A stretch of DNA of 64,000 nucleotides, from NCBI RefSeq assembly GCF_005938645.2, contig NZ_CP042171.1, forward strand, positions 3,224,001 through 3,288,000. The letters run 5' to 3'. Positions within the stretch are counted from its first letter, which is position 1; each line of letters begins with the position of its first letter. Both the position numbers and the translations under genes were made by a program. The notes below the pieces were generated by a model. The model ran no database searches, was not told the DNA's origin, and worked only from the letters and a program-made list of their open reading frames with translations. This document shows, one piece after another, positions 15,752 through 23,312 of the stretch. Source of the DNA: Pedobacter sp. KBS0701 (GTDB taxonomy: Bacteria; Bacteroidota; Bacteroidia; Sphingobacteriales; Sphingobacteriaceae).

Positions 15752-16930
15752 ATGATTAGCGTTAAAGAAGCAAAACACCTCATTTCTCAACACATCATAG
15801 CACTCAATCCCATTTCAATTGATTTGGCAAAGGCATCAGGGCACATTCTTGCAGCCGATGTTTATGCGAAATACGATATTCCTGCCTTTAGTCAGTCATC
15901 TATGGATGGATATGCGTTAAAATTTGTAGATCATGAAAAAATACTCAGCATAGTCGGCGAAATGGCTGCCGGAACGGCAGCCAAAATCAGCATTCAAAAC
16001 GGAGAAACCAGTAGAATATTTACAGGAGCTCCACTACCTAATGGTGCCGATACAGTAGTCATGCAGGAAAAAATTACGAGGATAGATGGAAAAATCACCT
16101 TAGAGGACTCCAATTTAAAACCTGGCTTAAATGTACGGGATAAAGGTTCGGAGATTAAAGCCGGAGCATTGGCCATGGAAAAAGGAGATTTTCTTAGTCC
16201 TGCTGCCATTGGTTTTCTCGCAGGGATTGGTGTTAACGAAGTTAGTGTTTATCCCATTCCAAAGATTTCGGTTATTGTAACGGGAAAAGAATTACAACAA
16301 CCGGGGAAAACACTCGGATTTGGACAGGTTTACGAATCGAATTCCTATTCGCTTTCTGCGGCTTTAAAACATGAAGGGATTGAACAGATTGTTGTTTACG
16401 AAGCCGATGATGATCTTGAGGTCCTTAAAAAAGTACTACGAACTGCAATAGCAAGCAGCGATGTTGTCCTGCTGACAGGAGGAGTAAGTGTGGGCGACTA
16501 TGATTTCGTAATTGAAGCGGCCTCACATTGTGGCATCAGACAAATTTTTCATAAGGTGAAACAGAAACCGGGTAAACCATTGTTTTTTGGAACAAAAGAT
16601 CAAAAACTAATATTCGGACTTCCTGGTAATCCTTCATCTGTGCTCAGTTGCTATTATAATTATGTGTTACCAGCTGTTAAAACATTATCTCATAAAGGTA
16701 ATAGTGTAATTGAGGTTCAGGCCGAGCTTACACATCCTTATTCAAAACCTGCGGGGTTAACACATTTCCTTAAAGGCAAATATGAAAATGGACTGGTTAC
16801 TCCACTCCACGCACAAGAATCATACCGGTTAAGCTCTTTTGCACAGGCTAATTGCCTGATCTGCCTCGATGAAACAAAAGAATACTTCAATAAAAGCGAC
16901 ATCCTAAACGTATTAATTTTACCTGGCTAA
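15752..16930 (+). CDS. moeA: Molybdopterin molybdenumtransferase MoeA
   Basis: A 392-residue protein. ATG 15752 is preferred because a GGAGG ribosome-binding site lies at 15736-15740, inside the end of moaA; an in-frame TTG at 15734 would overlap it. Family motifs are present: FSQSSMDGYAL near the N-terminus, VVLLTGGVSVGDYDFV in the molybdopterin-binding domain, and FGLPGNPSSVLSCYYNY. MoeA inserts molybdate into adenylylated molybdopterin, the product of the MogA-like half of the MoaCB fusion encoded at the operon end. Confidence 0.95.
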   Translation: MISVKEAKHLISQHIIALNPISIDLAKASGHILAADVYAKYDIPAFSQSSMDGYALKFVDHEKILSIVGEMAAGTAAKISIQNGETSRIFTGAPLPNGADTVVMQEKITRIDGKITLEDSNLKPGLNVRDKGSEIKAGALAMEKGDFLSPAAIGFLAGIGVNEVSVYPIPKISVIVTGKELQQPGKTLGFGQVYESNSYSLSAALKHEGIEQIVVYEADDDLEVLKKVLRTAIASSDVVLLTGGVSVGDYDFVIEAASHCGIRQIFHKVKQKPGKPLFFGTKDQKLIFGLPGNPSSVLSCYYNYVLPAVKTLSHKGNSVIEVQAELTHPYSKPAGLTHFLKGKYENGLVTPLHAQESYRLSSFAQANCLICLDETKEYFNKSDILNVLILPG

Positions 16931-16933
16931 ACC

Positions 16934-17674
16934 ATGCAAGAAAGCTTCATCCTATTTTACTGCTTACTTTTTATTGTTGCTTTTTTATATGCTTCGGTTG
17001 GCCATGGCGGAGCAAGCGGCTATCTTGCCCTCATGGCTATTTTTGCCATTTCGCCAGCCATTATGAAGCCAACAGCATTATTATTAAATCTGTTTGTTTC
17101 TTCCACTTCCTTTATTCAGTTTTACCGTGGCGGCCATTTTAAATGGAAAACCTTTTGGCCTTTTGCGCTTGCCTCTATTCCGCTCTCATTTGTGGGTGGT
17201 ATGATGGTAATCGAAAGTTCCATTTATAAAAAGATTCTGGGTCTGCTTTTACTCATTCCGGTCATCCGTTTTTTCTTCTTTAAAAATACCGATCCAAAAG
17301 ATTTCAAATCGTCAAATATTCCCTTATCTCTCGCCATTGGCGGTATTATTGGCTTACTTTCAGGCATGATCGGTATAGGGGGTGGGATTATCCTTTCTCC
17401 TATCCTATTGCTATTAAAGTGGACGGATCAAAAACAGACTGCAGCAATCAGTGCAGCATTCATCTTTGTTAATTCGGTTGCTGGCTTAGGTGGTCAACTC
17501 ATTAAAGGTTTCGAATTTAACAGCCACATGCTCGCTTATGTTGGGGTAGCCTTTGTTGGTGGCATTTGCGGTGCTTACTTTGGCGCCTTAAAATTTCCGC
17601 AAACTGTTTTAAAAAACGTGCTGGCCTGTGTACTGGCACTAGCTGCTTACAAATTACTATTTACGCATGCATAA
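16934..17674 (+). CDS. TauE/SafE (TSUP) family membrane transporter
   Basis: A 246-residue membrane protein with about eight hydrophobic helices in two repeats, marked by YASVGHGGASGYLALMAIF near the N-terminus and GLLSGMIGIGGGIILSPILLL in the middle. Members move sulfite, sulfonates or other organic anions across the membrane. Placement inside a cofactor operon next to a sulfite-oxidase-fold protein hints at a sulfur oxyanion substrate, but molybdate-related transport cannot be excluded. Its end overlaps the next gene by eight bases. Confidence 0.88.
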   Translation: MQESFILFYCLLFIVAFLYASVGHGGASGYLALMAIFAISPAIMKPTALLLNLFVSSTSFIQFYRGGHFKWKTFWPFALASIPLSFVGGMMVIESSIYKKILGLLLLIPVIRFFFFKNTDPKDFKSSNIPLSLAIGGIIGLLSGMIGIGGGIILSPILLLLKWTDQKQTAAISAAFIFVNSVAGLGGQLIKGFEFNSHMLAYVGVAFVGGICGAYFGALKFPQTVLKNVLACVLALAAYKLLFTHA

Positions 17675-18173
17675 TATAAAATACCTGATCATTGCCCTAT
17701 TATTTTTAAGTGTTACGGCAAGTGCACAAGAGAGCAGGCAATTTACAATCGAAGGAAAGGTTAAAAAGCCATTAACAATCACTTTAAACAATTTAAGTGC
17801 TTATAAATCCGTTAATTTGGATAGTATGACAATTTTTAACCACTTGATGCAACGTAAAGGCAGTATCAAAAATATTAAAGGTGTACTTTTAAAAGATATT
17901 TTGGCCAACGTAGAAATAGATGCTGCCTCACCAAAAACATTAAGTGAATATTACCTGGTTTTTACCGCAACCGATAATTATAAGGTGGTGTACTCTTGGA
18001 ATGAAATTTTTAATTCGCCTACGGGAAATCAAGTGCTGGTTTTAACAGGTTATGATACCAATCCCACAAAGGCTGAAAAGGGAAATATCGCCATTATTAC
18101 GCCCAGCGATTTTGCTACGGGAAGAAGATTTGTAAAAGGATTAAATAAAATCAGCATCTTACAGGTAAATTAG
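17667..18173 (+). CDS. Exported sulfite-oxidase-fold protein without a molybdenum-ligand Cys
   Basis: A 168-residue protein with a signal peptide (about 1-20, SASA-QE). The rest resembles the Oxidored_molyb fold: FTIEGKVKKPLTITLNNL, IKGVLLKDILANV, YKVVYSWNEIFNS and GNIAIITPSD. No Cys is present at all, so the usual molybdenum ligand is missing. It may bind the cofactor or a substrate without redox catalysis, or be a structural relative. It is embedded between the TSUP and moaD genes. Confidence 0.7.
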   Translation: MHNIKYLIIALLFLSVTASAQESRQFTIEGKVKKPLTITLNNLSAYKSVNLDSMTIFNHLMQRKGSIKNIKGVLLKDILANVEIDAASPKTLSEYYLVFTATDNYKVVYSWNEIFNSPTGNQVLVLTGYDTNPTKAEKGNIAIITPSDFATGRRFVKGLNKISILQVN

Positions 18174-18177
18174 CAGC

Positions 18178-18411
18178 ATGGAAATTGAAATCATCAGTTT
18201 TGGACAAATTAGCGAATTCATCAATCATCAAAAAATTGAAATTGATGGTATTGCTGATACCGATGCCTTTAAGCAACACCTCGAAGATCGGTTTCCTGCC
18301 CTGAAAGGCATAAAATACAAACTTGCCCTGAACAAAAATATTGTCCAGGAGAATACGGAGATTAAAAACCCGGCTACCATAGCCGTTATGCCCCCTTTTT
18401 CTGGCGGTTAA
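18178..18411 (+). CDS. moaD: Molybdopterin synthase sulfur-carrier subunit MoaD
   Basis: A 77-residue ubiquitin-fold protein ending PPFSGG; the C-terminal Gly-Gly is thiocarboxylated and donates sulfur. It lies directly before the MoeB-like activating enzyme and close to moaE, its synthase partner, so all three needed parts are co-transcribed. Confidence 0.93.
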   Translation: MEIEIISFGQISEFINHQKIEIDGIADTDAFKQHLEDRFPALKGIKYKLALNKNIVQENTEIKNPATIAVMPPFSGG

Positions 18412-18416
18412 GTAAT

Positions 18417-19523
18417 ATGAGTGCAGAGCGATATAACAGACAGATCATCCTGAAAGGATTTGGGGAGGAAGCACAACAACAGCTTTTAAGGGCAAAAGTA
18501 TTGGTAATCGGCGCTGGTGGCTTGGGCTGCCCTGCCCTGCAATACCTGGCTGCTGCCGGCATTGGCCATATTGGTATTGTTGATGATGATACCATTTCAT
18601 TATCTAATTTACATAGACAGGTTCTTTTTACTACTGCTGATATTGGAAAGCTGAAAGTAGAGGTTGCTGCAAAACGCCTGCAGGAAATGAATACTCAGAT
18701 CGGGATTATCCGTCACCCTATCCGTTTGCAGCAGAGCAACATCCTCGATATCATTTCCAGATACGATTACATATTGGATGGTACCGATAATTTCGAATCC
18801 AGATATTTGATCAACGATGCCAGTGCCTTGCTCAATAAACCGCTTATTTTTGCTGCGGTTGCTGGTTTTGAAGGTCAGTTGGCCATATTTAATGTGCCCG
18901 ATCACCTCACACCTGGCACCAACTACCGAGATCTTTTTCCGGTTCCACCCGATAAAGGAGAAGTACCTAACTGTGCCGAGAATGGTGTTATCGGCGTATT
19001 ACCAGGGATAATAGGAAGCATGGCAGCGGCAGAAATTATTAAACTGGTTGCCAAAATCGGACAATCGCTCTCCAATAAAATATTAAATTACAACTTACTT
19101 ACACAAGAACAATATACCATTAACATCAGTAATGGAAGCGGTTATACATTGCCCAAAACGGTTGATGAATTTTTAAATATGGATTATCAGGATACCAGCG
19201 AAGGACCACAGGGATATATAGAAATTGATGCCAGCGAACTGGCTAAGATGCAACAGGTTGAATCGACCATTTTAATAGATGTGCGTGAAAGGCACGAGGT
19301 GCCTGTGTTAGACAAGCAGATTTACACACAGGTACCAATGTCGGAATTTAGTGCATTTTTAAGCAAGGAATTTTACCAAAAACATGTGGTTTTAATTTGC
19401 CAGCATGGGATTAGAAGTGTTGCTGCTGCTGAGGCCTTGCAGGAAAAATATGGCGCAGCAAAAAAGATTTATAGCTTAAAGGGTGGTATTGTAAAATGGA
19501 GAGATCATTTTTTAAGATCGTAA
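18417..19523 (+). CDS. moeB: MoeB-like MoaD-activating enzyme fused to rhodanese
   Basis: A 368-residue fusion. The N-terminal E1-like domain has VIGAGGLGCPALQYLAAAGIG (nucleotide-binding Gly cluster at 32-37) and PDKGEVPNCAENGVIGVLPG. The C-terminal rhodanese domain (about 265-368) has ILIDVRERHE and the active loop ICQHGIRS with its Cys. The enzyme adenylates MoaD, and the rhodanese can deliver sulfur to form the thiocarboxylate. The two CxxC zinc pairs found in E. coli MoeB are absent. Confidence 0.92.
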   Translation: MSAERYNRQIILKGFGEEAQQQLLRAKVLVIGAGGLGCPALQYLAAAGIGHIGIVDDDTISLSNLHRQVLFTTADIGKLKVEVAAKRLQEMNTQIGIIRHPIRLQQSNILDIISRYDYILDGTDNFESRYLINDASALLNKPLIFAAVAGFEGQLAIFNVPDHLTPGTNYRDLFPVPPDKGEVPNCAENGVIGVLPGIIGSMAAAEIIKLVAKIGQSLSNKILNYNLLTQEQYTINISNGSGYTLPKTVDEFLNMDYQDTSEGPQGYIEIDASELAKMQQVESTILIDVRERHEVPVLDKQIYTQVPMSEFSAFLSKEFYQKHVVLICQHGIRSVAAAEALQEKYGAAKKIYSLKGGIVKWRDHFLRS

Positions 19524-19524
19524 C

Positions 19525-19968
19525 ATGAGCGGAAAGGAGATTAAAAATATATTCGTAACCGGAGCAATTGCACCTTCTTTTATAGCAGACAGCATTGCGA
19601 AGCATAACAGCAAAACGGCCATCGGCGGGCATAGCATTTTTATGGGGCAAGTGCGCAAAGATGAAATTGAAGGTAAATTTGTTGCTGCGATCGAATACAC
19701 CACTTATGAAGAGCTTGCGCTCGAAAAAATGCACCAGATCAGGGAAGCCATTTTCGAAAAATATCCGCTTAACTGCATGCACATTTACCACAGTTTGGGT
19801 ACAGTTAAAACAGGCGAAATCTGCCTTTTTGTTTTTACCTCGTCGACACACCGTAAACCGGCAATGGCAGCTTGTAGTGAGGTTGTAGACCGGTTAAAAG
19901 CAGAATTACCGATCTGGGGAAAAGAAATATTCGAAGACGAAACCCATCAGTGGAAAGAAAATATTTAA
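19525..19968 (+). CDS. moaE: Molybdopterin synthase catalytic subunit MoaE
   Basis: A 147-residue protein with the family segments GGHSIFMGQVRKDE, AIEYTTYEELALEKM, HSLGTVKTGEICLFVFTSSTHRKPA and ELPIWGKEIFED; the Lys in the last of these is in the MoaE active site. It takes sulfur from MoaD to turn cyclic pyranopterin phosphate into molybdopterin. It starts two bases after the MoeB-rhodanese stop and one base before the MoaCB start. Confidence 0.95.
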   Translation: MSGKEIKNIFVTGAIAPSFIADSIAKHNSKTAIGGHSIFMGQVRKDEIEGKFVAAIEYTTYEELALEKMHQIREAIFEKYPLNCMHIYHSLGTVKTGEICLFVFTSSTHRKPAMAACSEVVDRLKAELPIWGKEIFEDETHQWKENI

Positions 19969-19969
19969 C

Positions 19970-20878
19970 ATGGTAAACATCACAAGAAAATCCAATACCT
20001 TAAGGATTGCCATTGCAACCGCGACTGTAAAGGTATCGAAGCAAGAAACCATTGATGCGGTTGAACAGCGCAAAATACCCAAAGGAGATGTATTTGAATT
20101 TGCCCGTGCAGCCGGCTTATTCGGTGTAAAAAAAACGAGTGATGTAATTCCCGATTGCCATCCCCTTCCTATTGAATATACCGCGATTACTTACGAAATT
20201 GTGGGTTTAACCATCATTATTACGGTTGAAGTACATACCATTTACAAAACTGGTGTTGAGGTTGAAGCCATGCATGGTGCCTCTGTTACGGCTTTGACCA
20301 TGTACGATATGCTAAAACCAATTGATAAAGGGGTTGAAATAGAAAACATCAGGTTATTAAAAAAATCGGGAGGAAAATCTGACCTTAAAAATGCCAGATT
20401 CCCTGAACTTAAAGCTGCTGTTGTAGTTTGTTCAGACTCTGTTTTTGAAAATAAAGCTCAGGATAGCTCTGGTAAAGCCATTATTTCACGTTTGGAACAA
20501 TTGGAAATCAATGCAGAGAAATATGAAATCGTACCCGACGAAATCAACATCATCCGCGATAAAGCCAGTGAATTAAGTAAAAATGGCTATCATCTGATCA
20601 TTTTTACCGGCGGTACCGGACTTTCTCCACGCGATGTAACTCCAGAGGCTATTGCGCCTTTAATCGACAGGAATATCGAAGGGATCATGGAAACAGCTCG
20701 TCGTTATGGCCAGGAGCGCATGCCTTACGCCATGCTTTCGCGCGGTGTAGCAGGGTTTATTGGCGATACATTGGTACTTACTTTCCCAGGCTCGAGGGGT
20801 GGCGCAGAAGAAAGCATGGATGCCCTATTCCCACAGGTTTTACATTTATTTAAGGTGGTTAAAGGGGAGAAACATTAG
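19970..20878 (+). CDS. moaCB: Bifunctional MoaC-MoaB/MogA fusion (MoaCB)
   Basis: A 302-residue fusion. Residues about 1-150 are MoaC (cyclic pyranopterin monophosphate synthase), with DCHPLPIEYTAI and the conserved MHGASVTALTMYDMLKPID. Residues about 158-302 are MoaB/MogA (molybdopterin adenylyltransferase), with IIFTGGTGLSPRDVTPEAI and FPGSRGGAEESMDAL. One polypeptide thus covers an early and a late step of the pathway. It is the last gene of the operon and is followed by a palindromic repeat. Confidence 0.94.
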   Translation: MVNITRKSNTLRIAIATATVKVSKQETIDAVEQRKIPKGDVFEFARAAGLFGVKKTSDVIPDCHPLPIEYTAITYEIVGLTIIITVEVHTIYKTGVEVEAMHGASVTALTMYDMLKPIDKGVEIENIRLLKKSGGKSDLKNARFPELKAAVVVCSDSVFENKAQDSSGKAIISRLEQLEINAEKYEIVPDEINIIRDKASELSKNGYHLIIFTGGTGLSPRDVTPEAIAPLIDRNIEGIMETARRYGQERMPYAMLSRGVAGFIGDTLVLTFPGSRGGAEESMDALFPQVLHLFKVVKGEKH

Positions 20879-20889
20879 ATTGAATAAAT

Positions 20890-20995
20890 CGTCATTTCGA
20901 CTGAAGCGCAGTCCCGAACCTTCGGGAGAGAAATCAATTACCTATTCCATAAACATTTTTAAAGATTTCTCCACTGTGGTCGAAATGACGACTGA
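20890..20995. repeat. GTCATTTCGA-type inverted repeat after the cofactor operon
   Basis: CGTCATTTCGACTGAAGCGC at the left pairs with GTGGTCGAAATGACGAC at the right, about 100 bases apart, with an inner CCCGAACCTTCGGGAG hairpin and two copies of AGAGAAATC/GATTTCTC. It follows the last cofactor gene and could act as a 3' end structure. The rest of the gap to 21158 shows nothing else. Confidence 0.6.
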
Positions 20996-21158
20996 TTTTT
21001 AGAATCTATTAGTAGTAACTTGTTTGAAATCGTAATGCCTCAGCAATAGCTTTATTTTGCATTAAGATTCACGCCTGCTCGGGAAAGACGAATTCGTTTA
21101 AACTAACAAATATTAAATATAAACAGCAAAATCTTTTTTGTGATAAAAAATTAAGTTC

Positions 21159-21166
21159 TATTTTTG
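21159..21166 (+). promoter_or_regulatory. -7 box TATTTTTG four bases before an ATG (leaderless promoter)
   Basis: TATTTTTG matches TAnnTTTG; a -33 TTG lies 18 bases upstream, within the usual spacing. Only four bases separate the box from ATG 21171, so transcription should start at or next to the start codon. Confidence 0.55.
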
Positions 21167-21170
21167 CCGC

Positions 21171-21512
21171 ATGTCGTCTAAATACAAGATTTTATACTTT
21201 TTCCAAAATTCTGATACTACTATCCTGGAAATTCAGCGTCTTGGCCTGCCCGATAATGCAGATGCAGAGGCGACTTACCACTGGCTTTACTTTGATAAAA
21301 TTACAGGTTCGTTAATTAAACTGTGGTTCAGATCGATGGATTCTTCTACCGAAATTGAAGAACGTTATTTTGAACAGGGTTATCTTAAATTTAATAAAAC
21401 AGAGGCTACCTATATCGAAAAGCACAATTCGTCGCAACAAAAACTCAATAACATGGGGAATAGAGCTATTGGAGAGGAGATAAGTGTTTTATTAGAAAAT
21501 TACCTGAAATAA
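21171..21512 (+). CDS. Hypothetical protein, 113 residues
   Basis: Not recognised. A soluble, acidic protein with no signal peptide or membrane helix. It starts with strand-like YKILYFF and has an aromatic middle (TYHWLYFDKITGSLIKLWF) and a helical C-terminus. A good promoter directly precedes it, which supports a real gene. Its stop lies one base from the stop of the converging gene at 21514. Confidence 0.6.
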   Translation: MSSKYKILYFFQNSDTTILEIQRLGLPDNADAEATYHWLYFDKITGSLIKLWFRSMDSSTEIEERYFEQGYLKFNKTEATYIEKHNSSQQKLNNMGNRAIGEEISVLLENYLK

Positions 21513-21513
21513 T

Positions 21514-22251
21514 TTAGGCCATCTCTGGCAGTTCTGATTCTAAACCAACTTTACTTAAAGGATAACGGGAGGCATGGAAATCCTGAAGCGACTGACAAAA
21601 ACCAGGATACCATTCTTGTGTTTGCATACTTTCTAAAAGTTGTGCACAGGCAATCACATCTGCATCAGCCTGATGCAGTGCAAGGGCAACAAAATTAATC
21701 ACATCCCAGATGCCTTCTATCATAAAAAACCTAAAGGTACATAAGATTGCAGACCATTGTACTTTTTTGGCTTGTAGTAAAAAGAACCGTGAAACAGGAC
21801 TACACAGACGTTTAAAAGCCATATAATCCTCTTCAGCTCCTTCTAAGTTTAAAAGACCATCGCTATAAGGAAGATTTACAATTTCTGCAGCAATTTTATC
21901 ACGGCCATGAAAGTAAACACTTCCTGCACAGATGGAAGATATCGATATCAGGGATAAATGATCGTAGATTTCGGGATGCATTTTCAATTTCCCATTACGC
22001 ACAAATACCAGTCCGCCTTTTCTAGCTGCACCAGCTTGTGTATTCATGGCCGATAGACTTAAAAGTTCAAATTCGCCAGCAAAATTAAGTGCCGTTACAA
22101 ACTGTGCCGCAGCCATAAAAGTACCACGGTCAAGAGGCTTGTTGTTGGTAACAGGTTCGTGAATTGAAAAAATAGAGAGTTGCAAAAAAAAATAATTTGT
22201 TTGGTTCGGGTCGGGTAGATCGACAATAGCAAAAATAAAAATCCAATCCAC
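21514..22251 (-). CDS. Hypothetical protein, 245 residues, GTG start
   Basis: Not recognised. The longest frame starts with GTG at 22251; an ATG at 22116 would remove the first 45 residues. The first residues (IFIFAIVDL) resemble the opening strand of DEDD-type exonucleases, but the catalytic D-E pair is missing (DLPDPN), so I do not assign that family. The C-terminal half is helical with several Cys. No signal peptide. Confidence 0.55.
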   Translation of the reverse strand: MDWIFIFAIVDLPDPNQTNYFFLQLSIFSIHEPVTNNKPLDRGTFMAAAQFVTALNFAGEFELLSLSAMNTQAGAARKGGLVFVRNGKLKMHPEIYDHLSLISISSICAGSVYFHGRDKIAAEIVNLPYSDGLLNLEGAEEDYMAFKRLCSPVSRFFLLQAKKVQWSAILCTFRFFMIEGIWDVINFVALALHQADADVIACAQLLESMQTQEWYPGFCQSLQDFHASRYPLSKVGLESELPEMA

Positions 22252-22383
22252 AAAACAAGTATGTAAAATGTGGTTAAAATACTTTAAAAAGATAATTGGC
22301 TATAAATGAGAAAGAAATTTTTTCAGCCATTTTGTTCAATACATAAATCATTTGGTTTAATAACAGAATAATAAATTTTGGGC

Positions 22384-22411
22384 AAAAAAAAAGCAGGAAT
22401 AAATCCTGCTC
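22384..22411 (-). terminator. Rho-independent terminator of the cold shock gene
   Basis: On the minus strand AGCAGGA pairs with TCCTGCT (22392-22398 with 22404-22410) around a 5-base loop, followed by a run of nine T. It lies about 20 bases after the cold shock stop codon. Confidence 0.85.
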
Positions 22412-22430
22412 AAAATCTTTTGGGGAAGAA

Positions 22431-22619
22431 TTAAACAACTCTTACTTTCACTGCATTAAGGCCTTTTTTGCCTTCTTGAACTTCGTATTCAACTGTATCA
22501 TTCTCTCTGATTTCATCAATCAGGCCTGATGCATGCACAAAAATCTCAGATCCGCTTTCTTCTTTGATAAAGCCAAAGCCTTTTTCCGAGTTAAAAAATT
22601 TTACTGTTCCGTTTTTCAT
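22431..22619 (-). CDS. Cold shock protein (CspA family)
   Basis: A 62-residue single cold-shock domain from ATG 22619; a longer frame upstream is not used because MKNGTVKFFN is the usual family start. RNP1 is KGFGFIK and RNP2 is IFVHAS. It binds single-stranded RNA/DNA and melts RNA structure. Two TAnnTTTG-like boxes lie upstream, and a leader of at least several tens of bases is likely, as is common for csp genes. Confidence 0.95.
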   Translation of the reverse strand: MKNGTVKFFNSEKGFGFIKEESGSEIFVHASGLIDEIRENDTVEYEVQEGKKGLNAVKVRVV

Positions 22620-22783
22620 TATACTGGATGTTTTTAAATTAAAAACCAAAAATAGGATTAAAACCCAAAAACCAAAATTACTGGCAAACAAAATTGCTAA
22701 TTATGTACAAAAAGATTTACAATGGTAAAGATGATGGCTACCATTTTACCTTTTAAGCTATTAACCAAACATGGTTGGGTGCA

Positions 22784-23074
22784 TTAAAAAGATTTTCCCT
22801 GCGTAATGGAAGAGTACCAATTTATCGGGTGCGACCTTAAATTCATCCCATCGCTCTCAATGTGATACAAGATAATAGGCATGCTGAAATCTACAAAACG
22901 TTCCACCTGCCTGGAAAGTTTACCGAGAAAATCCATACTGGATATACCTTCCTTTAAATGAACATAAATTACGCTGCCTGTTTTAAACTCAAAGCGTTCT
23001 ACCACTCCTGGCCACTCTGTTTTTATCCTGGTGAGGAAAGCTTTGATTTTGGTTTCTTCTTTTAGATTTTCCAT
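22784..23074 (-). CDS. Hypothetical protein, 96 residues
   Basis: Not recognised. A small soluble protein with an N-terminal helix rich in Lys/Glu, a strand-like SVIYVHLKEG, and a C-terminus containing PIILYHIESDG. No signal peptide or membrane segment. It lies upstream of the cold shock gene on the same strand with about 165 bases between, so it is probably transcribed separately. Confidence 0.55.
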   Translation of the reverse strand: MENLKEETKIKAFLTRIKTEWPGVVERFEFKTGSVIYVHLKEGISSMDFLGKLSRQVERFVDFSMPIILYHIESDGMNLRSHPINWYSSITQGKSF

Positions 23075-23312
23075 AAGCTTATCAGGTTTTTTGATATATG
23101 CTAATTTAAAAAATTATTCCGAAATAGATTAATTGTAACAGGACCTATACATTGTTTAATGGAAAATGTAAGATGGATGATGGAATTGATCCTTATGTTT
23201 CACTATTTCTAAATGCAATACGCTTTAAGATCCCCGCATGCGCGAGGCTAACATATCTTGAAATTTTATCTGGTCTTTAGCGAGACGCTAAGACCAAAAC
23301 TTGACGAATCTA

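Noticed and set aside
13058..20878. A nitrate or formate molybdoenzyme operon
   Set aside because: No large molybdoenzyme subunit, iron-sulfur subunit or nitrate/formate transporter is present; all recognised genes make or handle the cofactor.
21514..22251. Assignment as a DEDD/DnaQ-type exonuclease
   Set aside because: Only the first strand is similar; the catalytic acidic pair and later Exo motifs are missing.
22620..22691. A 24-residue N-terminal extension of the cold shock protein
   Set aside because: The hydrophobic extension is unlike any cold shock protein, and the standard start is at 22619.
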